64,000 nt of DNA from positions 15,865,961-15,929,960 of the forward strand of contig OW387148.1 in the NCBI GenBank assembly GCA_936440205.1, read 5' to 3'. This DNA comes from Lepidonotus clava (lineage: Eukaryota > Annelida > Polychaeta > Phyllodocida > Polynoidae). Positions 47,570-58,999 of this stretch are shown one piece after another. The notes beneath the pieces are model-generated. The model searched no databases. It had not been told where the DNA came from and saw only the letters and a program-made list of their open reading frames with translations. A program made the position numbers and the translations under genes. Within the stretch, counting starts at the first letter, position 1. Each line of letters starts with the position of its first letter.

Positions 47570-48339
47570 GAGGAGGCATGATGGTGTAGTGGGTAGGGTG
47601 CTCGCCTCTCACTTGGGAGACTTGGGTTCGAGTCTGGGGTCTGCCTGCTTCACCACCTTACCTTGCTGTCGTTCTCACCCCCATAGATTTGGCCAGCCAA
47701 TAGGGAGTCTTCGCCAATAGCGGCTGGAAGTGGCCCCAACCTGCCCCATGTGTTGATTACAGGTACAAGCAGTGGTCACTGGTGATATGCTTCAAGGCCC
47801 ATTTGATCTGGCAAATTCGGTACATGCGATCTATTGCGAAGTTTATCGTTTGCAATTCTGGTACAAACGATAAACCAAACGACCCAATGGCAAGCAATCA
47901 GATCTAACATGTTGGATTGAATCGTTTGAAAACCAGCCGACTGCAGGGTTTCTGAAGTACTTGAGGTACTTAAGTACTTATCGTTTGCAATCGTTTGGCA
48001 CTTCTTTGGTCAGTATGAATGCTATTTGCCCAATATCGCTTAGATGCGATAATTTTATTGCCACTGAGCTGATCGTCGTCTCCATGCGATAAATTTTTCA
48101 TTCCTCCAAGCGACAGAAGTATCGGCCAGGGCGAATGGGCCTTCACTGCATGGACATATCACAGGTCACAGTGGCCGCTGGTCAAGGTGTGCTACCTGTA
48201 CACACCTGGCTGGTACCAAGCAGGGCCTTTTGCACCGCTATTTGGCCGCACATGCCCTATTGGTAGTCAACAACCGGAGTTGGTCTTGATATAGCTGAAA
48301 ATTGCTGGATAGACCTTAGACTCCCACACATTATCATCA
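47570..48339 (+). mobile_element. tRNA-derived SINE, interrupted by a MITE
   Basis: The head contains ATGGTGTAGTGGGTAGGGTG (box A) and GGGTTCGAGTC (box B, about 47624-47634). A body and an ATTATCATCATC tail follow. A perfect 11-bp target duplication, TCCCTTAAACA, flanks it (47559-47569 and 48340-48350). Without the inserted MITE (47795-48142 plus its 3-bp duplication) the SINE is about 420 bases. Box A and B are RNA polymerase III signals. Confidence 0.88.
47795..48142. mobile_element. MITE nested in the SINE, 348 bp, 3-bp target duplication
   Basis: The ends AGGCCCATTTG and CGAATGGGCCT are inverted copies, flanked by TCA on both sides (47792-47794 and 48143-48145). A 3-bp duplication fits the PIF/Harbinger type, though TCA is not its usual TWA. 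The interior repeats GCGAT, ATCGTTTGCAA and GCGATAA motifs. There is no transposase. Confidence 0.7.
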
Positions 48340-48350
48340 TCCCTTAAACA

Positions 48351-49005
48351 CGCGACGTGCGCAATGTGAGTAGTATATGGAAAGAGGGTTTACCATCACT
48401 TTGTGCAGAATTAAGGACATGTCTCTAGCCGGGGAGGAAAAGTATCCAAAGGGTTTACGAGATACGAGTAATCTTATGAAAATTAGTGCCAAAATTAACA
48501 AATCGCAATTCACCTAAGGCACTCCAAACATATTTTTGAATATTTCTTTAAATAGGATGTTAATGGCGCACGTTCCAATTTGCATTTTAAGCCAATTAAT
48601 CTTCCATTTATTGGTTAGCAGAAAACACACATTGCATTGGAAGGCATCACCAGGCATCGCAATACATCGCAACCACTTCTGCAGTGTAGCATGTTCCTAC
48701 TCGCAATGGAATGGTTCATAGCCACACCTGCCATTTTATGCTTGCGATGAAAGGAAATACTTATATTGCAGCAATATTATAATTGGTTATGAATTTTATG
48801 ATTATTAAATCATTTTAGGTCACGACTTCATGGCCCAATCCAAAATCAAAACATTAACGCCTGGGGTATCAAAGGAAAAGGATACCATCGCAAGCAGAAT
48901 ATCACGTGTTTATGTATTTCATATTCCAGGGCGAGCTATGGCCAGTGGTATGAACAAGCAAATGGTCATCGCAAACGCTCAGATCACAATCTGCACCATT
49001 GAACA
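48351..49005. other. Gene-free sequence with scattered CATCGCAA motifs
   Basis: CATCGCAA occurs near 48654, 48664, 48887 and 48966, similar to motifs inside the nested MITE. It may be a worn mobile element without clear ends. It opens with GTGAGTAGTATA (48366 region), also seen near 46492 and, with one change, near 61145. Confidence 0.35.
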
Positions 49006-49008
49006 GTG

Positions 49009-49370
49009 CCCAAGCAAGAATGTGACGTGATTATAAAGTTGCAGCAACGTTCTGTTTAGTTCTGCTTTGGTTCTTGTTGCGTTATTTTGATGGTACCCAC
49101 AAACGTCTCTACCACTTAAAATTGCAATGTTGCATTGTAACGTTATTGTGACATTCTTCTCATGTTCTTTCATGTAAAAATAATGATATCATAACATTAT
49201 GTATTAGTAAGGTCTCAACTTCATTAAAATGTTATGTTATTATAACATTCTTTTTTAATAAGTGTCCTGTTCTATGATATTGTGACTGTTATATAAAAAT
49301 TTAACAATTGGCAGACTGACCAAATAAGTATGGTCGCAGAACATGTCCGTCACGTCGCTGCTTGCCTGGG
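49009..49370 (+). mobile_element. AACGTT-type MITE, copy B, 362 bp
   Basis: The left end CCCAAGCAAGAATGTGACGTG and the right end read in reverse (CCCAGGCAAGCAGCGACGTG) form clear terminal inverted repeats. The interior has TGCAGCAACGTTCTG, TTGCAATGTTGC and AACGTTATTGTGACATTC. It aligns with copy A at 27410-27772 throughout, and the lengths differ by one base. Confidence 0.8.
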
Positions 49371-49374
49371 TGCG

Positions 49375-50575
49375 GTACAGCCTTAAGATGTCCCATTGTG
49401 AATCATCGCTCTGAATCAAGCAAACGATCACCGCAAAGTTTGATATGAGATACACCATAAACAACTGAAGGAAAATGACCAAAGTCTGAACACTCACAAC
49501 CCATCATTCTGTGTACAGTCATACAAATTCCTCAGCAGGTGGTGCGGTGATGAAACTCACCCAATTAAGTGTCGTAGTATGAACGTTCAATATAGAGGTG
49601 CTCCGAGGATTTCATTAATTAGTGCACGTGAGACGAGGATAATGCTGTGAGTGTCAGTCTGTATTGTCCAGCTGTCCACTACTGGTATGGGACAAATCAG
49701 ACCTTAGTCAGCTTACGCCACTCGCCGTTCGGCCGGACAATGGGAGGAACTGCACGAGCAGACCTCTCTACATGTCCAATGGAGGCTGGGGGTGAAGGGT
49801 CCACGGATCGCTTGTGTCTATTCCTCAAATTCAGTTTATGTAATGATCTACATTAAGATACTTTCGTAAGAGCACAAACTTCGAAATTTATACGTGAAGC
49901 TTTGCAACTTTAGTTTCAATCTACAATTGTACATTTCTACTTACAACTTGTTTCTTTTGTTATCGTCAGCGCCTGAAAAATGTTTTCATAAGAAGTTTCA
50001 CCTTATAGTTATAAACCTTATATATTTTCCATCACTAATGAAAGTACATAGGGTTCCTTCCCCTGTCTAAGAGCTCCTGTTGTAGGTATATGAATATTAT
50101 CAATCTTTCATATAACATAAATTATTTACGGTAAGATGCTTAAGTAATGCATGCATGGATATTGAATTTGCTTACACTTGTAGAGTACCTTTACAAAGGC
50201 AATCCTAATACACTTAAGTATAGATAAAAGGTAGAAATTACTATGTATGCTGGAACCTTTCCCATTCAATCCTTTTAGTACCTCCTTTTACACAATTCTC
50301 CAATTAAGTTTCCTTCTTTTATAACCAAGTAATTTTTTTTCTTTGAACATACGAAATTGATAACCACTTAATTGCATGTCCATGAATCGCACGGCATTCT
50401 AGGGAAGGCAGCCGCCCGGTGAGAAAATGCATAAAGCCATCTGTCCGAACCTGCAATGCACAAAACAAATCAATAAACACCTCGGCATTTGTTTCAAACG
50501 GTCAACATTTTCTGCATACTGGACTGACCAGTGGTCAGCGTCTGGAGATGGCAGTCGGGGGAGGGGGTCCTTTGT
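49375..50575. other. Gene-free sequence
   Basis: No gene or mobile element was recognised. Confidence 0.45.
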
Positions 50576-50583
50576 AAAACAGA

Positions 50584-50633
50584 CACGTGGCCATCACGTG
50601 GTCGTAAGGTCACACGTGATGAAGTCTCACGTG
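50584..50633. promoter_or_regulatory. Homotypic cluster of four CACGTG E-boxes
   Basis: CACGTG occurs at 50584-50589, 50595-50600, 50613-50618 and 50628-50633, start-to-start spacings of 11, 18 and 15 bases. The flanks differ (ACACGTGG, TCACGTGG, ACACGTGA, TCACGTGC), so it is not a tandem repeat. Such clusters are bound by bHLH-Zip or bHLH-PAS factors; the target gene is unknown. Confidence 0.6.
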
Positions 50634-50639
50634 CCCATT

Positions 50640-51945
50640 GTGAAGCCTTTAATTAAGAGACTCATCTCATATCGGGAAATTAATAACTCATTCCATTAAT
50701 CAGAACGTCTAGTCAGACTAGATCGAATCTATTCAATAGGGTGTCCATTCCATGAAATAGTCTATAAAAAAGAGATTTAGTTAATTGCATTGACATAATT
50801 TACAGCACATTTTCTAGAAACTAAAACATGTGCAAAATATATGGAAATGTATGCATAAGTAATAAAGTAACATGTATTTTTGTTACAACAAAGTTATATA
50901 TTTGTTACGTCATAGACATTCCTTTGTTACGTTCACAACTCACTAATTAACAAAACTTGATCCTTGTTATTCAACAGGTCAAACAAAGTAAATTGTTCTT
51001 GTAAGAACCAAACCACGCATGGGAAGAGGCAATGTATTGTTGTTTCCATTTCGTGCATTGACTTTGAGAGTAAAAGAGATCCAAGGATAGGATCATGACC
51101 TAAGTCTGAAGATTTGCTCTCGTTTGCCTGAGTGACTTGAGATGCATAACATGTCTAATAATTATTGAAAGACAGCAAACGTTTGAAGCACACAGTAGAC
51201 TTACCTCAACTCAGTTGCGAAGACGTGAAATGAGGCGATATAGATATAGAATACGGGATACAATACTGACCAGTTTGGTCGGATCAGATAGTCAGATAGA
51301 TAATCATATCTATAAAATGAAATTTTGTGAATTCCACATTTATAAGATATACCTATGCATGTATATTGAGATAACTATAACAGTGATCGATTTGAACATT
51401 ATAATTATGTAGGCCGATTGGTGTTTTACTGGCATTTATGTAGCATAAAATGAATAGGCCTAGGCCTCCATGTACCATAGCCACTGTGCAGACAGGATAC
51501 CATTTTACCCATTCAATGTTCTTATTCCAGAGGAACACCCACGTGTGCGCATACACGACTTTCGTCCGTGCCTGTATCTATACTCGATTCAAGAAACAGC
51601 AAAGCAAACTCCGACCCAACAGTGGAAGACGTGGACACCAACTTAATGGTCCCATGCATCGGACCACAACCCTGAGAAAACACCCCCCTCTGTCCCAAGT
51701 CGATAAAAGTCACACTGTTTATTTTGCTTATAAATTGCATCGTGGCCATGACAATATTTCTACAGTCAGTCTCATTGAGAAGACCATGCCGTTTAGCCGA
51801 GTCGTTGGGGTGGCGAACGTGGTGAGCGATAATACAGGTTTGTTGTACAACTGCTGAGTCATTGTGTCCAGGCGGCTGGCGACCATTAGTTGCCATTTGG
51901 AGTCCAATTGTGGCCTGAGATATGTACTTTGCATGGATCAATGAC
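50640..51945. other. Gene-free sequence
   Basis: No supported gene. The long overlapping frames on both strands at 51450-52085 have no recognised domain; the minus one opens with GTG. TAGGCCTA occurs at 51455. Confidence 0.45.
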
Positions 51946-51949
51946 CTAA

Positions 51950-52180
51950 ACACTGTGTCCGCACTCACTTGTCTTGTCGTGTGTCGACCAAAGAGTCGAG
52001 TCTTCAATATCCTCCCAGCATGCACTGCGTTGTAGCCACCATTGTTGGCGAGGAATGACTTCCGGTGGCGCGCTTTTAGAGCCACCTAGCGGGAAAAGTG
52101 GGCAGAAAGGGCCGAGCAACCACCCCTTTCTGTCTCGGCCGAGCTTGCCGCCGATTGCAAAAATATTTGTACACAATTGA
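51950..52180. promoter_or_regulatory. Promoter-like GC-rich block
   Basis: The motifs CTCCCAGCATGC (ZNF143/SBS-like, about 52012-52022), GCCACCATTGTTG (YY1-like in reverse, 52035-52047) and ACTTCCGG (ETS, 52058-52065) lie within 55 bases. Together they resemble a TATA-less animal promoter. No confident gene begins here on either strand, so it could drive a non-coding RNA, a gene with distant coding exons, or be an enhancer. Confidence 0.3.
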
Positions 52181-52189
52181 AAGAGGGCA

Positions 52190-53005
52190 TCGAGATGGTG
52201 ACAACAGTAAAGGAAGGTGGGGGGCACTTTTTGGTTCGACTCCACAATTAGGTCGCCTTAGGAGTTGATCAAGGATGTCGAAAAAGGGGTAGAGTGGTAA
52301 TGGTCAGAGCATTATATTGTATTAACCTGCCCTCTTGGTTAAATAATACAAACATAAAGCAGAATAGCAAAAAGAACTAATCAGAGTGACAGTGGTCCCA
52401 CCCCTTCTGACATTGTATGGCCTATGGTAGTCTGTCGGGGCTGTCGGGCAGGTCTACGTAAGTGTGTGGCGGTGGCTGGGGAGGGGGGTTACAGGAAGGA
52501 CAACTACTGTACTTGGGGAGGGGCTGTGGGGACCCAGGAGACCGGGGCTGGGTACTGTAGTCAGGGTTTGGTATCGTTTTCTGAGGTGAGCGCCTCGTCC
52601 ATTACCTCCCACCTCACATACTGAGCTGCTCCGAGCAGCTCGGCAGACGTTAACAAAGGGGGAGGGGGCGTGTCGTCCCAACGTCGCCACAACCACGACT
52701 GTTTGACTGTTTCAATGTTTAACTCGCCCCTTCCTCTTAAAAAAGAAAATATGATTTAAAAAAAACATTAAGAATAGACAAGAAAGTCTACTCCTTTATC
52801 AAAAGCTGAGTGTGAGGACCAAGCTTTCTTTGCAGGGGGTGGAATTTAGAAAGAACCATATCTCGTTTAGTGTGAATAGCTACATCTTAATTACTAACCA
52901 CGTGCCAGTGATTTTCTTCATAATTAGGTCCATGCATTGTCGTTGGGTTAAGTTATTTATCCGTAACAAAATGATAAGGGCTAACACTCTGTGTGTTAAA
53001 CCTGC
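52190..53005. other. Gene-free sequence
   Basis: No gene or repeat was recognised. Confidence 0.45.
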
Positions 53006-53009
53006 CCAC

Positions 53010-53350
53010 CCTGCTCGGGGTGGCCCGTCGGATCGCCCCGACCCACTGTTTACAGACGTAACAAGCACAGATGAACAAATGCACTACGCGGGCACAAAAC
53101 GGAGACACGAGTTTGCCGAGTTTGCAGCATGCGGTATAGAATAAGAAAACCAAGAAAACGGCGACAATGGCCAAGACAGCGCTAAAAGCCCGAGTGGCTC
53201 GTGGGCCGCGCCCTCTTTTACACCCCATTATGCGGGGCCCTGCTCCGAGCGAGGCGTTACAAGGGAACTTTCCCTGCTTCCCTTCTCACAATAGGCCCTT
53301 TACCACTGCCCCTTTCCCAAATGTGATAGGTTTAGATACATACACAGGCC
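53010..53350. promoter_or_regulatory. GC-rich candidate regulatory element
   Basis: The block contains CGGGGTGGCCCGTCGG, AACGGCGACAATGGCCAAG and CTCACAATAGGCCC, the last two with Sox-type ACAAT cores. It has no credible frame. Confidence 0.35.
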
Positions 53351-53969
53351 CATGGAACGATGACTACTGGTCTTAAGTAATCACACCGCCAGCGGAAATC
53401 AGGTAAGTTTTATAATGTTGATTATGACTGGATGGAAAACGTTTGTTATGGTCACGAGACACATAATTGGCTGGTCGTTGATTTGAGAGCTGTCGCAAAC
53501 ATGAAACAAAACAACTTATATCACACTTCCTTTCGTTGAGGTGTTTACATAAGTATGATAAACCCTTTACCAAATTGAGAAAACTCATGATTATTAATCC
53601 TTAACATTTGATGCCAGATGAATTAGATGGAGCGTGTTTATCTACGACTGAAAACCACTTAATAAATTGTTATGTATCTAGCATCACATTCCAGAACTTT
53701 CCTCTTTACCGCGACAACTCAAAATACTTACATTCATATTAGAAAACTGAGCCTTGTTCTTTGTATTCTCATGTAGAACCAAACCTGAATGGTAATTGGT
53801 TACCTCTTCACTAAACAGGAAGTCTATACCAGGAGCCCTCTTCTGATATGTCCTCTCTTGTGCAGGGTTAAGGTTTCGGCGCGATTATGACATTGTGAGC
53901 AGCTCACAGACCTTATTGCCACTCTCTCAGTGAGTCGCTGAGTGAATTGCTCACTGTCTGTGACCTCTA

Positions 53970-54032
53970 ACAGGGAGCATAGATTGTTTGACCCCTGGCT
54001 TCAGGGAGCATATATTATTTGATCTGCGCTTG
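53970..54032 (+). repeat. Two-copy 31-bp repeat
   Basis: CAGGGAGCATAGATTGTTTG (about 53971) and CAGGGAGCATATATTATTTG (about 54002) follow each other. A nearby inverted pair (GCTCACAGACC / CACTGTCTGTGACC) precedes them. A small local duplication. Confidence 0.55.
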
Positions 54033-54469
54033 CTGATTGCGGCTTTTGATGCAACAAAGCGTCACGAACTTGCCTAATCATGGTAAGGAGCGCAGAAAGA
54101 AGCTGGTCATGCCATGTGGACATCATAATGGGCGTTGTTCGAATTGTCTGCCAATCTGTGCCGTCATGTCACCACCCACTCCCTCCTCGTTTCTGTTGTT
54201 CCTCCTTGCAGACTGGAGGAGGGCCGGGAAATAATGGAACAGATCAAGAACAGGCATGGGAGTCGGGGGGCAGGGAGCAAGGGGTCAGGACCCCTACTTT
54301 TTTTAGTTGCTTTCGAAACTTTAACTCCAGAGCAGAAATACATAATGCAGGGAAGAGAAAAATATATTCTTTGACAGTTGACTTCCATTGGCCTCTGCTT
54401 TGCTCCAACACGAGCAGTTCTCATCTAGTACCGGTTGCATGTGGTTGTTTTATATAACCTTTGGGGCAT

Positions 54470-54700
54470 TGTGGCCAAGCCTCTAGCCCGCCTGGGCGTC
54501 ACGTAGCCGATATGTGAACCGCACGTGATAGAGGTGTCGTACGTCGTACGTACGTGTGGCCTTTGTAGCCCATTGTGTCAGATAACCGCAACGTTCACCC
54601 GAACCCGAGGTTAAAGAAGTCAACCAATCGGCCGACTTAAAGGCGCGGGGGTGGCGGGAGGGTGTTGGCCGTGAGGGGCCAGGAACAGGGCGAGTACACC
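54470..54700. promoter_or_regulatory. GC-rich candidate regulatory element
   Basis: It holds GGGGCATTGTGG and GCCCATTGTGTCAG (Sox-type cores), GCACGTGA (E-box) and a TACG-rich stretch (TCGTACGTCGTACGTACG, about 54538). It has no coding frame. Confidence 0.3.
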
Positions 54701-54895
54701 ACTCGCAACTTTATTTCATTTTCACTCTCTTCATTACAAAAACAGGATCTGCTTCCTGACTTAGCATCCACTAAACTCTGGGTGTGGTTTATCATGTAGG
54801 AAAGAGGGTATTGGTGGGGGCACTACAACTATATTTCTATAAATTTCGCCCTTTCTGGCTTTCTGTGTAATGTCTGTCCCAGACCTCCTCAAGCT

Positions 54896-55330
54896 TTAAT
54901 GCCTCATGTCCTTCCCATGTCAATGCCTGCCTCTTTTCCTACCCACTGCCCTTCCTGTGCCATCCCTCCCTTTTTGATCCATGTCCCCGCTGCTCCATTA
55001 CACCTGTCCTCCTTTTCATTTCCTTCCCCTTCTTTACTAGCCAATTTCACTTACCCTCTCTTCCACCTTTCTCCCTCTCCCTACTGCCCCAATTCACCTG
55101 CCCTCCTTTACCCCTTCCTCCCTCTCCCCACTGGCCTTTTCAACTGCCCCCTCCCCCCACTCGTCTCCCCCCACGACCCCTCTCTCCTATCCTCACTGTC
55201 ACCTACCTTCCACGTCCTCTTTTCTCCTGCTGTTCATGTCTCCATCTCCCCTATAGCCCCCTCCCAATGTCTCCCATCCCCTGCCATCCCCCCCCTCTCC
55301 CACACCCACACCGCCCCGACCCCTGGCCTG
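54896..55330. repeat. CT-rich low-complexity tract
   Basis: TGCCCTTCC, CCCTCTCC and CCCTTCCTCC motifs repeat with little G. The 176-codon plus-strand frame here is Ser/Pro-rich and results from the base bias. Confidence 0.6.
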
Positions 55331-55439
55331 ACCTCTAGCCTGCCCCGCCATAGCCGGCTGATTAGAGGCGTCCTGTTGCTGTGGGTGAGCAGTACAGACC
55401 GACTCATAACTTATAGAGCAGCTCACTAAGAGACTCATT

Positions 55440-56350
55440 GTACGCGCTAAGTAGGCACGACTTTACAGCAAGGTCGCCTTTACGCTAATATCATTAATAA
55501 GGAATCATTTGCAGGCAGTAGGGGGTAGAGGTAACGTTGTAGAGAGGGTGCATGGTTTGGATGGGGGAGGGGGATTGAAGCACCCTCTCTATTTTTGTGC
55601 AAACCATTTGAAAATCATATATGATAATTGGAAAATATAACTAACATTTGAATGGTCACAGTTGAGCAAAATATTCAATTATCACCATTAATCATATTGC
55701 ATCTTCATATAATGAATTTCAGTTGTAATATTCTATTTTTAGCAACTTTTCAACGTAATTGACTCTCTCTTAAAAGTCTAAAGATTATGTTGAATTATCT
55801 AGATCTACTTGAGTAGCTTGTGCTGTATGCGAAAAAATAGTTCCAAAATCATGATGACATATCTTTGTATCATAAAGACCTAACTTCAGCCCCCAAGCTA
55901 TCCCATTCAGCTCACAAATCTTTTCTTTAATATAGAAAGTTAACGATTTAGGTGAGCTCGGCATTAGTTAGCAGTTCATCTGTCCGTCTTCTATGGTGCT
56001 ATTGTTCAAATCAATGGACAGTCATGGTCAACATTTAGTTATTGCAGAACAACTCTAATTCAATTTGCTTTATGTAAGAGGTTTTAATTTGGCACTGAAA
56101 ATGATAGTCAGAAAGTTTACTCACAGTGCACTTAGATTCCTTGTTCAGCTACACATGCTGAGGGCTGTAAACAAGACACAATATTTAAATGAAGCTGATA
56201 AGTGCACGACCGCAATGACCCATAAATGCTCCTGATTTGGATTATTGAATTTGGTAAACAGTATTGCTCCTGGTAGACATGCACAAAGACATTTATTTAC
56301 AAGCTATGTGCAGTTGACATTAGCTTTGCTGATTGGAACTCTGAACTTGG
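55440..56350. other. AT-rich gene-free sequence
   Basis: No gene or mobile element was recognised. Confidence 0.45.
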
Positions 56351-56357
56351 TCAACTT

Positions 56358-56454
56358 TTATGACGTTCTAAAATAACGTTCTGCGTTCTAATAACGTTCT
56401 GTGCCGTTCTGCGACGTTATTATAACATCTTGCAATGTTAAGTCCTTGGGTGGG
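56358..56454 (-). mobile_element. Fragment related to the AACGTT-type MITEs
   Basis: Read on the minus strand it begins CCCACCCAAGGACTTAACAT and continues with TTGCAAGATG, GTTATAATAACGT and repeated AACGTTATT/AGAACG. The end and internal motifs resemble the 27410 and 49009 copies in the opposite orientation. Only one end is seen. Confidence 0.5.
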
Positions 56455-56459
56455 CCAGT

Positions 56460-57155
56460 AGGACATGAACAATTAACAAACACATTGAAAAGGTGTGAGT
56501 AATTTCTCCAAGCCTTTAGCATATAACATTTCATTATTTATGGTATTATCTGTTGTTGAAGGTTCTGAAAATGTAGTATTTGGATATTTTCCATTTTGCA
56601 CCTGTGTGTTCTTACTATTTCTTATGTTAGCTTTGATAATTTTTCATAAGGCATTTTTTTTTAGCCAAAAACTATAAAATTCCTATTCATTTTCCTCAGT
56701 TTTTGTCTACAAAATGCTCCGAAATTAGCCTGCAGGTGCATGGAATGCAGGAAAAATGGGAACTGCGTCTGCCTGAATCACCATCATTCCTATAAAACCA
56801 ATCCAAATTACAAACGTCAAAAGCAAAAAGCAATATCTACTTGCCTTCTCCTTAAGATGCGGTGTTGGAAGTCTTAAACGCTAAATTCCCGTCCCCTCGG
56901 CCCAGGTCCCTCAGCTGCACCCTAATACCCCTGCCCCTTTTCCTCCCTCCCTCACGCCCCAGCAGGCCCTCCCCCCACTCCAGGGTGTGACAGGGGGATC
57001 ATCTTGGCAGTGTCTTACCCCCTCATCCTCCTACAGCCCCACCCCTCTCCCACCACTACTGACCATTGTCCCGCTGACAAGTATTGTCCGTCGTTCCTCT
57101 CTCTGCCCGTCCTCCCCCTGACAGCTCCGCTAACTCTCTTTTCTCCCTTAATACA
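56460..57155. other. Gene-free sequence
   Basis: AT-rich, then C-rich after about 56890. No gene is seen. Confidence 0.45.
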
Positions 57156-57159
57156 CTGT

Positions 57160-57600
57160 AACCAGCCCGGAATAGTGGCGCCGATTCAGTCGCCAAATGC
57201 GCGAAAATGAAATTCTCCATGTCGTAAAAAGGAGCGGCGGCGGGTTTATTATCGCCGTCAAAGGGTGTCGCAAATGACGCACAGAGCCGCTTTTCTGCCC
57301 GCTCTGGCCGACGGACAGGCGCCATTCTCTGAGCGTTAATTGGAAAGCTGGTGCACGCCGCGCAGGCGCACAGGGAGCGCGACATATCGCTTTGTTGCGC
57401 TGTCAGACGACGTGAACGACGTCACTTCCGGTCATTGTCACGTGGCCCGCCAAGGATCAACGCCCATGCGCAGGCCGGGGCGCGAGGGTTGCGCGCGCAG
57501 CCGTCTGTGGCGCCAACTATTGGACCTGGAGAAAACCCTTAGACCCGCCGTACCAGCATCCCCTTCACCCCGCTGTACCCCTATAGACGGCCGCCTGTAG
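57160..57600. promoter_or_regulatory. Large GC-rich CpG island, candidate enhancer
   Basis: CpG-rich with GTTTATTATCGCCGTCAAAGG, GCGTTAATTGGAAAGC, GACGTCACTTCCGG (CRE half plus ETS) and GTCACGTGGC (E-box). Several unsupported frames overlap on both strands. It could be a promoter or a distal element. Confidence 0.35.
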
Positions 57601-57768
57601 GACGCAGAAAGGACCTGTCCTAGGCGTTCAACCACATCACTGTCACTTCTTATTATTGATTGTCGTTTTGTTGTTCTGTTGTGGTGGATTTGCGTTTACA
57701 GGAAAAGTATGTAGAATCCACGGGACAGGTCACAAACTCACATTCGTCTCTTCCTCTCCATCCCCAAG

Positions 57769-57820
57769 CATACAAAGAAATCAAATAAATCAAACATACA
57801 AAGAAATAAAATAAATCAAA
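57769..57820 (+). repeat. Two-copy 26-bp tandem repeat
   Basis: 57769-57794 and 57795-57820 both start CATACAAAGAAAT and end AAATAAATCAAA, differing at one base. Confidence 0.9.
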
Positions 57821-57821
57821 G

Positions 57822-58085
57822 ATGAGAACAACGGTCTGTGGAGGATGTGATAAACTTGTAATGTGGAAACGGTCTTTCTATAACACTTATCAGTATTCAT
57901 ATCGTACTAAAGAAAAAATGCCGTATGTTTGTACTAACTGTCATTATATTGGCAACATTTTCATCATTTTTCTTTGGAATGGAGAATGTTCTAAGCCGTC
58001 ACTAACGCAGGAGACCATCCTTGAGCAGATCACAAATATAAATTCCCTAGACTGCTTCGTGATAGGATTGACTCAATTTACATAA
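57822..58085 (+). CDS. Unrecognised small open frame, probably spurious
   Basis: An 87-codon frame with an ATG holds CGGC near its start and CTNC in the middle, a spacing that loosely recalls zinc-binding knuckles. No family is recognised, no promoter or splice signal is evident, and the flanks are plain AT-rich DNA. I keep it only because the paired Cys motifs are uncommon. Confidence 0.1.
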   Translation: MRTTVCGGCDKLVMWKRSFYNTYQYSYRTKEKMPYVCTNCHYIGNIFIIFLWNGECSKPSLTQETILEQITNINSLDCFVIGLTQFT

Positions 58086-58439
58086 AACATCGTTCCATTC
58101 TCAAATAGTTAAGATACAGATCGGGACCTTAAAGATGATATATATTTACGATGCAAAGTATCCTCATATTTTTCCATGAGAAATGGTTTCTAAGTGTTTA
58201 CTTTACCTATACCAGTTGTCAGTACTGAACTTTTGTATTTCTTCCCCAATTAAAATACTATGTAGTAATCTGAAAAAAAGGGCTCAACTATCTGACTAAC
58301 GACACCAGTTTAAGGAATTCTGGGTCTGAGACTTTAATGATCCAGAAACTCTTTTTCAGTAAAGGGTTATCAGGTAGATAGATCGAGCCATCTCCATTCA
58401 AAGAAACGATGCCCACTTTTCACCACGTGAGGAGGTAGT

Positions 58440-58995
58440 AATGTTGCCCAGTGTCAGTGACGTATTTTGTGACGTCGTCACCGCCACTGGCCACTCTGGT
58501 CTGTCTCTGTGTGAACGTACCGACAATCGACAGTAATGGGGCTCAACAGTCTCCCAGAATGCCCTTCACACTGTCCCAGAATCCCCCTCACAGCCCACAG
58601 TGGCTCCCTCTACAGTGCCATCTATGTCGTCCCCTGTATTTGTTCGTGCATGCGCACCAGATCTTTTTGAACATTGAAAAAGAACAGTCTATTTCGCTCT
58701 ATTATGTCGCGCCCGCTTTGTTGTCGGAACGTAAGTGCGCCATTGAGATTCCTAGTGAGTGAATGTGAAAATGTAAATGAAAGGCCCTAACAACAGGTGC
58801 ATCTTGGGCACTCAATAAGACTTCATTATCATTCCAAGGGGTATCATTCCAGTCAAATTGTACATGTTACCTAGGGCCGCACATCGCTCACAGTCGCCGC
58901 TTTGTCGGCCTCACAATCGCGCGATAAGAAGGCGATGGGCGATGTTCAGCCGGTCTATGACGCCAATTCTTTGGTCATTGTTCCATTGAAGAGCA
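58440..58995. promoter_or_regulatory. Mixed GC-rich block, candidate regulatory element
   Basis: The subregion 58870-58995 holds CGCTTTGTCGGCC, CACAATCGCGCG and TCTTTGGTCATTGTTCC, Sox/TCF-like cores in a CpG-rich setting. It is non-coding. Confidence 0.35.
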
Positions 58996-58999
58996 GCAC

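Noticed and set aside
51522-52085. 187-codon minus-strand open frame
   Set aside because: Opens with GTG, overlaps an open frame on the other strand and has no recognised family; length is within chance for this much sequence.
54899-55429. 176-codon plus-strand open frame
   Set aside because: Ser/Pro-rich product of a CT-rich low-complexity tract; no domain and no splice or promoter signal.
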